The notes under the pieces are model-generated. The model was not told the origin of the DNA, did not search any database, and worked only from the letters and a program-made list of their open reading frames with translations. Positions 7,558-18,355 of a stretch of DNA of 64,000 bases are shown piece by piece. The translations under genes were made by a program, and so were the position numbers. Source of the DNA: Lineus longissimus (taxonomy: Eukaryota > Nemertea > Pilidiophora > Heteronemertea > Lineidae); the NCBI RefSeq assembly GCF_910592395.1, contig NC_088322.1:556001-620000 (forward strand), given 5' to 3'. The first letter of the stretch is position 1; each line of letters starts with the position of its first letter.

Positions 7558-9917
7558 CAATCCATCCCGATTTGGCACACATAACTGTAAATAACAATAG
7601 TGATACATTAAACAACAGGGGAACATCCACCCCGAAAGGTTCATCTGAGTATGTTATCAATTTATCAGACATCTCTCTCACTCCAGCCCAGGAGACCCTC
7701 CTGAGCAAAGGTCTAAATTTTTGCCCCACACCGGGCGAACCTGATTTCGGAGAACTCTTTAAGGACTTGGATAAATTCCACGTCAGTCTCCGACGCAGGG
7801 CATTTTTTCATGAAAATGACCCTGATTTAGGCCAAACCCCAAACCAGGACGACAACACTCTGGAACGCAAGTTCAAACTACCATCCAAATGGAACCCCAC
7901 AGGACCCCCGGATCTAGAGGCTTTCATTAGAACCAATGAATATCACTTCGACCGGATCCCCCTCCATTTACCCCGCTCCAACAACCTTACGTCGGTTGAA
8001 AGGGAAGCATTGACCCAACTTCAGGCAATGAAACAGATTGTTATCAAACCCGCAGACAAAGGTTCTGCAGTAGTAATCATGAACAGACAAGATTACATTA
8101 CGGAAGCTGCACGGCAACTGTCAAACCGGACACACTACCGGCCGACGACAGAGAATCTCACTGGTTCACTTGCAGACAATGTCACATCCTTCTTAAGAGA
8201 CATGCTGCAAACAGGGGAAATCACACAAAAAATGTTTGATTACCTAGCCCCAGTGGAACCCAAAACACCGGAATTTTATTTACTTCCGAAAATCCACAAA
8301 GGGATCCTACCACCACCAGGCAGACCCATCATGTCGGCTAATGACTGCCCGACAGAACGCATCTCGCAACTAGCCGACCACTTCCTTCAACCATTGGTTA
8401 AAACAACCAAATCATATATAAAGCACACCACCCATTTCCTACAAACGATCACAGCCCTGGGACAAATCCCAGCTGGGACTCTACTGGTCACTCTCGATGT
8501 CACATCTCTCTACACCAACATCCCAATATGGGAGGGAAAAAGAGCTGTGGCACGCCATCTAAGGAACAGAGGCCAACAAAATGGCCCCAACAATCAGTCT
8601 ATAATCAAACTTCTTGATTTAGTACTGTCACAAAACAATTTTCAGTTCAACAAACAGAACTACTTACAAGTCTCAGGAACGGCCATGGGAACAAAGGTTG
8701 CACCATCCTTTGCTAATCTCTTCATGGCAGACTTCGAGGAACGTCACGTCTACACTCACCCAACACAACCACTAGTCTGGGTACGATTCATAGACGACAT
8801 CTTCGCCCTCTTCGCATGTACGAGAGAGGAAGTGGACAATTTTGTGACGTACCTCAACTCACAACATCCCACTATCAAATTCACTGCCGACATCTCGGAT
8901 TCCAGTGTGACATTCTTAGACACACGTGTCCACGTCACATCCACCGGACAGATCTATACAGACCTGTATACCAAACCCACGGATGCACACAATTTCCTTC
9001 TATACTCATCAGCTCACATCAGGTCATGCCTCAATGGCATACCATATGGACAATTTCTGAGAATCCTCAGAATCTGTTCAAACTTAGAAGACTTTGAGAA
9101 ACACGCGCTCGTGATAGCACACCACTTCGAACGCAGAGGCTACCCCAAGCCACTCATAGAGACGGCCCTTATACGGGCACATCGGCAAGACCGCCAGTCT
9201 CTTCTCAACCCGGATCCTACCACAACAGGAACTCAGGAGGAAGACAAAGCTCCTTTCTATTTTGTCACAACCTTCAACCCGGCGCTAACACAACCAGCAG
9301 CCATTCTAAAAGACAATCTGGACATTCTAGCAAGACACAAAACTACTCTACACCTGTATGAGACACAAATTATACACGGTTTTAGAAGACCTAAAAACCT
9401 TCGAGACAACCTAGTCCGAGCCAAATTAGGGCCTTCTACGGTCGTAGCGCCAAGTACAACCAAGCCTCCACGCTGGTCCTGTCTCTCCCCAAGAACATGT
9501 AGATACTGTCCCCGTCTGGACAAGACGGGACGTATCACTAGCAGGACCACAGGGAAGATATATAACACAAAAACCAAAATCTGTTGTAAAAGCAATAATG
9601 TTATTTATTGTATTCAATGTAGACAATGTCACATTCAATATGTAGGCGAAACCAAGCGTACACTACTAGAACGCTTCCAAGGACACTTCTACAGCGTCAA
9701 TAAAAACATCGCCACCGATGTCATAGGGCATCACTTCAACCTCCCGGACCATCATGGCCTGGAAGACATCATTGTCTCGATCCTTGAGTTCATGCACATC
9801 CCACCAGATGGCGCCCAAGCCAAGGCCACCAGACTCTCGCGAGAGTCTTTCTGGATCCACCGTCTGCCCACAATGTCGCCGTTAGGACTCAACATCAAGG
9901 ACAACACGTCCTGGTAA
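7239..9917 (+). CDS. PLE reverse transcriptase with C-terminal GIY-YIG endonuclease
   Basis: Open for 892 codons. The conserved PLE region starts near residue 148 (NLSDISLTPAQETLLSKGLNF) and is followed by KPADKGSAVV (~270), YLLPKIHKG, GRPIMSAN, SLYTNIP, GTAMGTKVAPSFANLF and the palm FIDDIF (~517), here FIDD rather than YxDD. A Cys/His cluster (CRYCPR ... CIQCRQC) precedes the nuclease signature YVGETKRTLLERFQGH near residue 801. The polymerase copies RNA primed from the nicked target made by the GIY-YIG domain. The frame has no ATG before the conserved N-terminus (the nominal start is TTG; the first Met is about residue 265), so translation probably depends on a -1 shift or splicing from ORF1. 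All expected RT blocks are present. Confidence 0.93.
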   Translation: MSGHAPDPQVGFSRRVDQERSHQPKDRPSATSHTSFNRQEQHQNSKEIAITTSWSTASSNKSTPDGPTTPKAKTHLPSTEQTGGQKGLPATAFRTRRSSNQGFQKVTIHPDLAHITVNNNSDTLNNRGTSTPKGSSEYVINLSDISLTPAQETLLSKGLNFCPTPGEPDFGELFKDLDKFHVSLRRRAFFHENDPDLGQTPNQDDNTLERKFKLPSKWNPTGPPDLEAFIRTNEYHFDRIPLHLPRSNNLTSVEREALTQLQAMKQIVIKPADKGSAVVIMNRQDYITEAARQLSNRTHYRPTTENLTGSLADNVTSFLRDMLQTGEITQKMFDYLAPVEPKTPEFYLLPKIHKGILPPPGRPIMSANDCPTERISQLADHFLQPLVKTTKSYIKHTTHFLQTITALGQIPAGTLLVTLDVTSLYTNIPIWEGKRAVARHLRNRGQQNGPNNQSIIKLLDLVLSQNNFQFNKQNYLQVSGTAMGTKVAPSFANLFMADFEERHVYTHPTQPLVWVRFIDDIFALFACTREEVDNFVTYLNSQHPTIKFTADISDSSVTFLDTRVHVTSTGQIYTDLYTKPTDAHNFLLYSSAHIRSCLNGIPYGQFLRILRICSNLEDFEKHALVIAHHFERRGYPKPLIETALIRAHRQDRQSLLNPDPTTTGTQEEDKAPFYFVTTFNPALTQPAAILKDNLDILARHKTTLHLYETQIIHGFRRPKNLRDNLVRAKLGPSTVVAPSTTKPPRWSCLSPRTCRYCPRLDKTGRITSRTTGKIYNTKTKICCKSNNVIYCIQCRQCHIQYVGETKRTLLERFQGHFYSVNKNIATDVIGHHFNLPDHHGLEDIIVSILEFMHIPPDGAQAKATRLSRESFWIHRLPTMSPLGLNIKDNTSW

Positions 9918-10294
9918 CCACGCTCATACTCTTTTAGCGTTTCTATCATTTATTTCTCCGTATGAGCCCTGGCATACCATTACTCTCGCATCAGCAAAAA
10001 CCAGCTGATGGTGTCTTCACTATCATTAAATATCGTTAACCATGCAGCACCCAGCAGGGATATCACCCAGAATCCCCGTCCTCAAAACACTCCACGTCAC
10101 ATCACACCTGAAATAGATACAACACCATATCTTTTCAGTTTTGGGCACAACAGCCCCAACCCTCCTCATATCTTACCGATGGAGTACGGCTCCCTCATAC
10201 TACAATAAGGGAACTGGCCCGACCCACATATCGGACGCAAAAGGGTTTAGCAGGCCACACTACCTGCCGCATTCCGTTTAGTCCATTAGCATAA

Positions 10295-10321
10295 CTGATG
10301 AGGTCACCTCTGTACCGAAAC
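10295..10321 (+). ncRNA. hammerhead-ribozyme-like catalytic core
   Basis: CTGATGA (10295-10301) is followed by a potential stem II (GGT...ACC, 10302-10316, 9-base loop) and then GAAAC (10317-10321), in the order and spacing of the hammerhead core. Penelope-like elements of many animals are known to carry hammerhead ribozymes. However, I could not find convincing partners for stems I and III or a well-placed cleavage triplet, so it may be a decayed or chance match. Confidence 0.3.
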
Positions 10322-10419
10322 CGTTTCCAGAGCACACTTAAACCATGTCGCTCATTTCCCGCCCCAGAATGACAGCAGCATGTCATTCCCGCGCACACCC
10401 CATTTCCCGGAATCACTTT

Positions 10420-10469
10420 TGACGTCACCAGTCAAGACCGGGACGTCACCGCCATCATTGGTGACGTCA
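10420..10469. promoter_or_regulatory. two CRE palindromes in PLE 3' region
   Basis: Perfect TGACGTCA at 10420-10427 and 10462-10469, with further GACGTC words at 10442, 10509 and 10554. TGACGTCA is the full CREB/ATF site. Function in the element is inference. Confidence 0.4.
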
Positions 10470-10621
10470 TAGGGACATCAAACTGACGACGACTCACCAA
10501 CAGGGTTGAGACGTCAAGACGTAAAGGACAATCCAACGATATTTTCTCTGATCTGACGTCCCAGTCAGTCACAACGGTCTTACCCTTTGGACAAAGCAGC
10601 AGCACAAATCCACGTTCACAA

Positions 10622-11703
10622 ATCAAATCCGTTTTATCGGAGAATGGCGAAACCCGGCAAGCTTCATTCGGACAGTACTCTGTTTGAAATTATCGAACTA
10701 TCCACGGTGCCAGTTACAGTGCACCGAGTCAAGCCAGTATCGTTGGCGCCGATCCACAACATTTTCGACATATGTTTGGTGAGCATATCCCATAACGATT
10801 CGTTAGATGTGCATGTGGAGAAGAACTGTTGCAATGACATTTCACAAGGAATTGTAACATTTATTGTAAACAAAGTGGCCGAATCGTTCAACAAGGCCGA
10901 CGTGAAGAAGTCCGCAGAAAATGAGTCGTTCGGATTTCTTGACGGACACTGTTCTCTGGGGGGAAGGGTATCTTGCCTGAGATGTATGCGAAGGCAATAT
11001 TTAGCGATCAGGACACATATTCGGAATACGTATCCGAATCACTGACATCGCTCAGTTTGAACAATCCGAATGAAATGGTTAGTGGTGCATTCTTGTGTCT
11101 CGTCTTGGAAACGTTACTCTTGCATAAAAGTTTGTACCAAGTCGTGTTGGACGGATACATGTGGGAGCATTTCCACAAGCAATTCGAGTACCACTTGAAC
11201 CTTATGCGAAGCAGTAAGTACGATGGTGCTGTGGATAACGCGTTTGTGCAGTATTCGGCCATGAAGTTTGCAGACGATCTCATGAAAGTCGTTTGCGCGC
11301 ACATAACAAACAAAAAACAGTACGTAACGAAACGCGTCCTGGAATTTCTAATGGAAACAATCAAATTTATTCGATTCTTAACGCTGTTGACGGACTTTAC
11401 AAGTCGATGCGAAAATTCAGATGATCTGCTGCACTTGGATAGGAATCTGGTTGCATTTGATATGCTCAAAAACTATATAACTGTGGAAAAAAGGTTAGTG
11501 GACATGTACGACACTGACAGTCGTATCGTTGAAAAAGTGAACTTCATGTGTTGAATGCCATATGTAATCGCTGGTCGAAGGAGAAAAACATTCCCAATTG
11601 CGGTATTGGGAAGAAGACCATTCTAAAAACTCACAAGGAGGACATTGAGTATGTTAAGATAAACTTGCCCAAGTATGTGATTGAGGCTTACAAAAACAAA
11701 TAA
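10622..11703 (+). pseudogene. array unit 1 gene, 5' end lost
   Basis: ORF A is missing its first ~65 codons, replaced by PLE sequence, though the frame stays open through the junction to 11045. ORF B is 10973-11554 and ORF C 11551-11703. Slippery GGGGGGA at 10958-10964. Poly(A) signal AATAAA at 11762-11767. One residue near the middle of ORF B is Tyr where other copies have Asn (QFEYH for QFENH). Confidence 0.75.
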
Positions 11704-11871
11704 TAGTTTGGGTCGATTCATCCCATTATATCTCGAATGCATATTTCTAACTATACATGTTAATAAAATGGAGTTAGTGCTGTGATTATTATAAAATTTG
11801 TTTTTCTCGTTAGTCTTCAATATGTGGAAATCATTCAGACCTTCCTCCACTCCTCACCTGTTTTGTAATAG

Positions 11872-12051
11872 GGGACCATCCATTTATTACATACGCACAA
11901 AAGTTGGAATTTTTTAGACCCCACCCCCCCCACCCATCATACGCATTTTTTCTACTAAAATGTACAGTCAAATGTACATGCATACGCATTTTGGACCCAA
12001 ATTCCTATACCCCCACCACCCTCAGTGCGTACATAATAAATGGATGGTCCC
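11872..12051. mobile_element. 180-bp MITE in unit 1
   Basis: Terminal inverted repeats of about 26 bp (GGGACCATCCATTTATTA... on both ends) flanked by ATAG on each side (11868-11871, 12052-12055), a 4-bp target duplication. Four-base duplications fit Chapaev or Sola superfamilies; assignment is inference. No coding capacity. Confidence 0.8.
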
Positions 12052-12595
12052 ATAGCAATGCGGTGTACAGTACCGTGCAAAGGTCATGGGACCACCCCCC
12101 CCCCTAAATCCTACTCACTTACAGTTAACCGTTTAATGTTTTTTTTCAGAGGAGATATTACACTGGGTCACTCCCCCCCCCCCCCCCCCGCAGACCAACC
12201 AAGTATGGTTGTAATACTGGCACTTCCTGGGGCTGAGGGGTCATTTCAGGATTTAGACCTACCGAGCCCCTCCCCAGCCGGAACCAGTGAGACCCAAGTC
12301 AACCCTAACCCAAGCCAATTCCACCCTAGAGAAAAAAAAACAACATGAGAGGAGACCAATCCATTTTTGGAGGCTTAGGCCTAGGCCTACATTGCTCATG
12401 TTTTGGATCAAGACTGCAAGCCTGACAATGTCAGTCATTTGAGATATCAGGCAGTCAGCAGTGCTAGAATACTACTGCATTGTGGACACGTGAATGTAAC
12501 TGCACTCTGCATCTTCCAGTTTAGTTACAAGTAGACTTGAAGATTGCCTGCACACTGAAATAAACTGGTGCGATGACTCCATCCTCCAGCTGCAC

Positions 12596-13868
12596 GTGGT
12601 GGATATGAAACAACAGCAGCAGCAGCAGCAGCAGCACGAATACGCCTACGAGGATATTAGAAAAGTGTTTCGTGGACGCTTCGAAACGCTGTTGAGTATT
12701 TTGTACAGTCTCGACAGCAGCCCACACAATGCATCATCGTCTTTGGATATTGGTCAAATTTTGAGCATTGTGTCGGGAAAGTCATCATCAAATCCGTTTT
12801 ATCGGAGAATGGCGAAACCCGGCAAGTTTCATTCGGACAGTACTCTGTTTGAAATTATCGAACTATCCACGGTGCCAGTTACAGTGCACCAAGTCAATCC
12901 AGTATCGTTGGCGCCGATCCACAACATTTTCGACATATGTTTGGTGAGCATATCCCATAACGATTCGTTAGATGTGCATGTGGAGAAGAACTGTTGCAAT
13001 GACATTTCACAAGGAATTGTAACATTTATTGTAAACAACGTGGCCGAATCGTTCAACAAGGCCGACGTGAAGAAGTCCGCAGAAAATGAGTCGTTCGGAT
13101 TTCTTGACGGACACTGTTCTCTGGGGGGAAGGGTATCTTGCCTGAGATGTATGCGAAGGCAATATTTAGCGATCAGGACACATATTCGGAATACGTATCC
13201 GAATCGCTCACATCGCTCAGTTTGAACAATCCGAATGAAATGGTTAGTGGTGCATTCTTGTGTCTCGTCTTGGAAACGTTACTCTTGCATAAAAGTTTGT
13301 ACCAAGTCGTGTTGGACGGATACATGTGGGAGCATTTCCACAAGCAATTCGAGAACCACTTGAACCTTATGCGAAGCAGTAAGTACGATGGCGCTGTGGA
13401 TAACGCGTTTGTGCAGTATTCGGCCATGAAGTTTGCAGACGATCTTATGAAAGTCGTTTGCGCGCACATAACAAACAAAAAACAGTACGTAACGAAACGC
13501 GTCCTGGAATTTCTAATGGAAACAATCAAATTCATTCGATTCTTAACGCTGTTGACGGACTTTACAAGTCGATGCGAAAATTCGGATGATCTGCTGCACT
13601 TCGATAGGAATCTGGTTGCATTTGATATGCTCAAAAACTATATAACTGTGGAGAAAAGGTTAGTGGACATGTACGACACTGACAGTCGTATCGTTGAAAA
13701 AGTGAACTTCATGTGTTGAATGCCATATGTAATCGCTGGTCGAAGGAGAAAAACATTCCCAATTGCGGTGTTGGGAAGAAGACCATTCTAAAAACTCACA
13801 AGGAGGACATTGAGTACGTTAAGATAAACTTCCCCGAGTATGTGATTGAGGCTTACAAAAACAAATAA
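12596..13868 (+). CDS. array unit 2 gene, unrecognised three-frame protein
   Basis: ORF A 12596-13225 (first ATG 12605) begins with a poly-Gln run and contains FETLLSILYSL and a hydrophobic/charged body. ORF B 13138-13719, in the -1 frame, is helix-rich (SGAFLCLVLETLLLHKSLY, EFLMETIKFIRFLTLLTDF). ORF C 13716-13868, again -1, ends in a Lys-rich tail stopping at TAA. ORF A beyond the G6 run looks out of frame (SCLRCMRRQYLAIR), while ORF B continues as plausible protein, so a single ~430-residue product via two -1 shifts is likely. No signal peptide or known motif is visible, and I do not recognise the family. AATAAA follows at 13926-13931. Frames A and B are undamaged. Confidence 0.6.
13123..13162 (+). 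promoter_or_regulatory. candidate -1 ribosomal frameshift signal (unit 2; same in all units)
   Basis: In the ORF A frame the codons read CTG GGG GGA, so the heptamer G GGG GGA (13123-13129) is in the register required for tandem -1 slippage. After 8 bases comes a perfect 6-bp stem, TTGCCT (13138-13143) with AGGCAA (13157-13162), loop 13 bases. The shift leads from ORF A into ORF B. Equivalent heptamers: 10958, 15285, 17442, 19604, 21763, 23934. Caution: efficient sites usually have A or U in the second triplet, and an ancestral indel in the G run would look the same. Confidence 0.45.
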
Positions 13869-14035
13869 TAGTTTGGGTCGATTCATCCCATTTATCTCGA
13901 ATGCATATTTCTAACTATACATGTTAATAAAATGGAGTTAGTGCTGTGATTGTTATAAAATTTGTTTTTCTCGTTAGTCTTCAATATGTGGAAATCATTC
14001 AGACCTTCCTCCACTCCTCAACTGTTTTGTAATAG

Positions 14036-14214
14036 GGGACCATCCATTTACTACATACGCACAAAAGTTGAAATTTTTTAGACCCCACCCCCCCACCCAT
14101 CATACACATTTTTTCTACCAAAATGTACAGTCAAATGTACATGCATACGCATTTTGGACCCAAATTCCTATACCCCCACCACCCTCAGTGCGTACTTAAT
14201 AAATGGATGGTCCC
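14036..14214. mobile_element. same MITE, unit 2
   Basis: Same position in the unit as the copy at 11872, so it was amplified with the array rather than inserted anew. Confidence 0.8.
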
Positions 14215-14757
14215 ATAGCAATGCGGTGTACAGTACCGTGCAAAGGTCATGGGACCACCCCCCCCCCCCCCTAAATCCTACTCACTTACAGTTAACCGTT
14301 TAATGTTTTTTTTTCAGAGGAGATATTACACTGGGTCACTCCCCCCCCCCCCCAGACCAACCAAGTATGGTTGTAATACTGGCACTTCCTGGAGCTGAGG
14401 GGTCATTTCAGGATTTAGACCTACCGAGCCCCTCCCCAGCCGGAACCAGTGAGACCCAAGTCAACCCTAACCCAAGCCAATTCCACCCTAGAGAAAGAAA
14501 AACAACATGAGAGGAGACCAATCCATTTTTGGAGGCTTAGGCCTAGGCCTACATTGCTCATGTTTTGGATCAAGACTGCAAGCCTGACAATGTCAGTCAT
14601 TTGAGATATCAGGCAGTCAGCAGTGCTAGAATACTACTGCATTGTGGACACGTGAATGTAACTGCACTCTGCATCTTCCAGTTTAGTTACAAGTAGACTT
14701 GAAGATTGCCTGCACACTGAAATAAACTGGTGCGATGACTCCATCCTCCAGCTGCAC

Positions 14758-16030
14758 GTGGTGGATACGAAAAAACAGCAGCAGCAGCAGCAGCAGCACG
14801 AATACGCCTACGAGGATATTAGAAAAGTGTTTCGTGGACCTTTCGAAACGCTGTTGAGTATTTTGTACAGTCTCGACAGCAGCCCACACAATGCATCATC
14901 GTCTTTGGATATCGGTCAAATTTTGAGTACTGTGTTGGGAAAGTCATCATCAAATCCGTTTTATCGGAGAATGGCGAAACCCGGCAAGCTTCATTCGGAC
15001 AGTACTCTGTTTGAAATTATCGAACTATCCACGGTGCCAGTTACAGTGCACCAAGTCAATCCAGTATCGTTGGCGCCGATCCACAACATTTTCGACATAT
15101 GTTTGGTGAGCATATCCCATAACGATTCGTTAGATGTGCATGTGGAGAAGAACTGTTGCAATGACATTTCACAGGGAATTGTAACATTTATTGTAAACAA
15201 AGTGGCCGAATCGTTCAACAAGGCCGACGTGAAGAAGTCCGCAGAAAATGAGTCGTTCGGATTTCTTGACGGACACTGTTCTCTGGGGGGAAGGGTATCT
15301 TGCCTGAGATGTATGCGAAGGCAATATTTAGCGATCAGGACACATATTCGGAATACGTATCCGAATCGCTCACATCGCTCAGTTTGAACAATCCGAATGA
15401 AATGGTTAGTGGTGCATTCTTGTGTTTCGTCTTGGAAACGTTACTCTTGCATAAAAGTTTGTACCAAGTCGTGTTGGACGGATACATGTGGGAGCATTTC
15501 CACAAGCAATTCGAGAACCACTTGAACCTTATGCGAAGCAGTAAGTACGATGGCGCTGTGGATAACGCGTTTGTGCAGTATTCGGCCATGAAGTTTGCAG
15601 ACGATCTTATGAAAGTCGTTTGCGCGCACATAACAAACAAAAAACAGTACGTAACGAAACGCGTCCTGGAATTTCTAATGGAAACAATCAAATTTATTCG
15701 ATTCTTAACGCTGTTGACGGACTTTACAAGTCGATGCGAAAATTCGGATGATCTGCTGCACTTGGATAGGAATCTGGTTGCATTTGATATGCTCAAAAAC
15801 TATATAACTGTGGAGAAAAGGTTAGTGGACGTGTACGACACTGACAGTCGTATCGTTGAAAAAGTGAACTTCATGTGTTGAATGCCATATGTAATCGCTG
15901 GTCGAAGGACAAAAACATTCCCAATTGCGGTGTTGGGAAGAAGACCATTCTAAAAACTCACAAGGAGGACATTGAGTACGTTAAGATAAACTTGCCCGAG
16001 TATGTGATTGAGGCTTACAAAAACAAATAA
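14758..16030 (+). CDS. array unit 3 gene
   Basis: ORF A 14758-15387, ORF B 15300-15881, ORF C 15878-16030, all open. One Leu to Phe change in ORF B relative to the other copies (FLCFVLET). GGGGGGA at 15285-15291; AATAAA at 16088-16093. Upstream Lys-Lys-Gln7 instead of Lys-Gln8. Confidence 0.6.
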
Positions 16031-16197
16031 TAGTTTGGGTCGATTCATCCCATTTATCTCGAATGCATATTTCTAACTATACATGTTAATAAAATGGAGT
16101 TAGTGCTGTGATTGTTATAAAATTTGTTTTTCTCGTTAGTCTTCAATATGTGGAAATCATTCAGACCTTCCTCCACTCCTCACCTGTTTTGTAATAG

Positions 16198-16376
16198 GGG
16201 ACCATCCATTTATTACATACGCACAAAAGTTGAAATTTTTTAGACCCCACCCCCCCACCCATCATACGCATTTTTTCTACCAAAATGTACAGTCAAATGT
16301 ACATGCATACGCATTTTGGACCCAAATTCCTATACCCCCACCACCCTCAGTGCGTACTTAATAAATGGATGGTCCC
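16198..16376. mobile_element. same MITE, unit 3
   Basis: Orthologous position between AATAAA and the poly-C spacer. Confidence 0.8.
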
Positions 16377-16914
16377 ATAGCAATGCGGTGTACAGTACCG
16401 TGCAAAGGTCATGGGACCACCCCCCCCCCTAAATCCTACTCACTTACAGTTAACCGTTTAATTTTTTTTTTTCAGAGGAGATATTACACTGGGTCACTCC
16501 CCCCCCCCCCAGACCAACCAAGTATGGTTGTAATACTGGCACTTCCTGTGGCTGAGGGGTCATTTCAGGATTTAGACCTACCGAGCCCCTCCCCAGCCGG
16601 AACCAGTGAGACCCAAGTCAACCCTAACCCAAGCCAATTCCACCCTAGAGAAAGAAAAACAACATGAGAGGAGACCAATCCATTTTTGGAGGCTTAGGCC
16701 TAGGCCTACATTGCTCATGTTTTGGATCAAGACTGCAAGCCTGACAATGTCAGTCATTTGAGATATCAGGCAGTCAGCAGTGCTAGAATACTACTGCATT
16801 GTGGACACGTGAATGTAACTGCACTCTGCATCTTCCAGTTTAGTTACAAGTAGACTTGAAGATTGCCTGCACACTGAAATAAACTGGTGCGATGACTCCA
16901 TCCTCCAGCTGCAC

Positions 16915-18187
16915 GTGGTGGATACGAAAAAACAGCAGCAGCAGCAGCAGCAGCACGAATACGCCTACGAGGATATTAGAAAAGTGTTTCGTGGACCTTT
17001 CGAAACGCTGTTGAGTATTTTGTACAGTCTCGACAGCAGCCCACACAATGCATCATCCTCTTTGGATATCGGTCAAATTTTGAGTACTGTGTTGGGAAAG
17101 TCATCATCAAATCCGTTTTATCGGAGAATGGCGAAACCCGGCAAGCTTCATTCGGACAGTACTCTGTTTGAAATTATCGAACTATCCACGGTGCCAGTTA
17201 CAGTGCACCAAGTCAATCCAGTATCGTTGGCGCCGATCCACAACATTTTCGACATATGTTTGGTGAGCATATCCCATAACGATTCGTTAGATGTGCATGT
17301 GGAGAAGAACTGTTGCAATGACATTTCACAAGGAATTGTAACATTTATTGTAAACAAAGTGGCCGAATCGTTCAACAAGGCCGACGTGAAGAAGTCCGCA
17401 GAAAATGAGTCGTTCGGATTTCTTGACGGACACTGTTCTCTGGGGGGAAGGGTATTTTGCCTGAGATGTATGCGAAGGCAATATTTAGCGATCAGGACAC
17501 ATATTCGGAATACGTATCCGAATCGCTCACATCGCTCAGTTTGAACAATCCGAATGAAATGGTTAGTGGTGCATTCTTGTGTCTCGTCTTGGAAACGTTA
17601 CTCTTGCATAAAAGTTTGTACCAAGTCGTGTTGGACGGATACATGTGGGAGCATTTCCACAAGCAATTCGAGAACCACTTGAACCTTATGCGAAGCAGTA
17701 AGTACGATGGTGCTGTGGATAACGCGTTTGTGCAGTATTCGGCCATGAAGTTTGCAGACGATCTTATGAAAGTCGTTTGCGCGCACATAACAAACAAAAA
17801 ACAGTACGTAACGAAACGCGTCCTGGAATTTCTAATGGAAACAATCAAATTTATTCGATTCTTAACGCTGTTGACGGACTTTACAAGTCAATGCGAAAAT
17901 TCGGATGATCTGCTGCACTTGGATAGGAATCTGGTTGCATTTGATATGCTCAAAAACTATATAACTGTGGAGAAAAGGTTAGTGGACGTGTACGACACTG
18001 ACAGTCGTATCGTTGAAAAAGTGAACTTCATGTGTTGAATGCCATATGTAATCGCTGGTCGAAGGACAAAAACATTCCCAATTGCGGTGTTGGGAAGAAG
18101 ACCATTCTAAAAACTCACAAGGAGGACATTGAGTACGTTAAGATAAACTTCCCCGAGTATGTGATTGAGGCTTACAAAAACAAATAA
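16915..18187 (+). CDS. array unit 4 gene
   Basis: ORF A 16915-17544, ORF B 17457-18038, ORF C 18035-18187, all open. The spacer between slippery run (17442-17448) and hairpin has a C-to-T change that leaves the stem intact. AATAAA at 18246-18251. Confidence 0.6.
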
Positions 18188-18355
18188 TAGTTTGGGTCGA
18201 TTCATCCCATTATATCTCGAATGCATATTTTTAACTATACATGTTAATAAAATGGAGTTAGTGCTGTGATTGTTATAAAATTTGTTTTTCTCGTTAGTCT
18301 TCAATATGTGGAAATCATTCAGACCTTCCTCCACTCCTCACCTGTTTTGTAATAG

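Larger units (their letters stand above)
6324..10621 (+). mobile_element. Penelope-like element (GIY-YIG type)
   Basis: A retroelement with an ORF1, an overlapping RT plus GIY-YIG endonuclease ORF and about 700 bases of 3' sequence, joined at 10622 to the interior of a tandem-array unit. Its left side is joined to an inverted 121-bp piece of itself, a rearrangement common in this class. There are no LTRs of Gypsy kind. The 5' leader before ORF1 is only 37 bases, so a 5' pseudo-LTR is probably lost. Confidence 0.93.
9918..10621 (+). other. 3' region of the PLE
   Basis: No coding frame with recognisable content. It contains a hairpin GCAGG/CCTGC just upstream of a hammerhead-like core and two perfect TGACGTCA palindromes. 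It ends where array unit sequence starts (ATCAAATCCG at 10622). Confidence 0.7.

Noticed and set aside
10317-10330. Minimal stem III in GAAACCGTTTC completing a hammerhead
   Set aside because: It would leave a one-base loop, and the resulting cleavage position gives no stem I pairing beyond one base pair.
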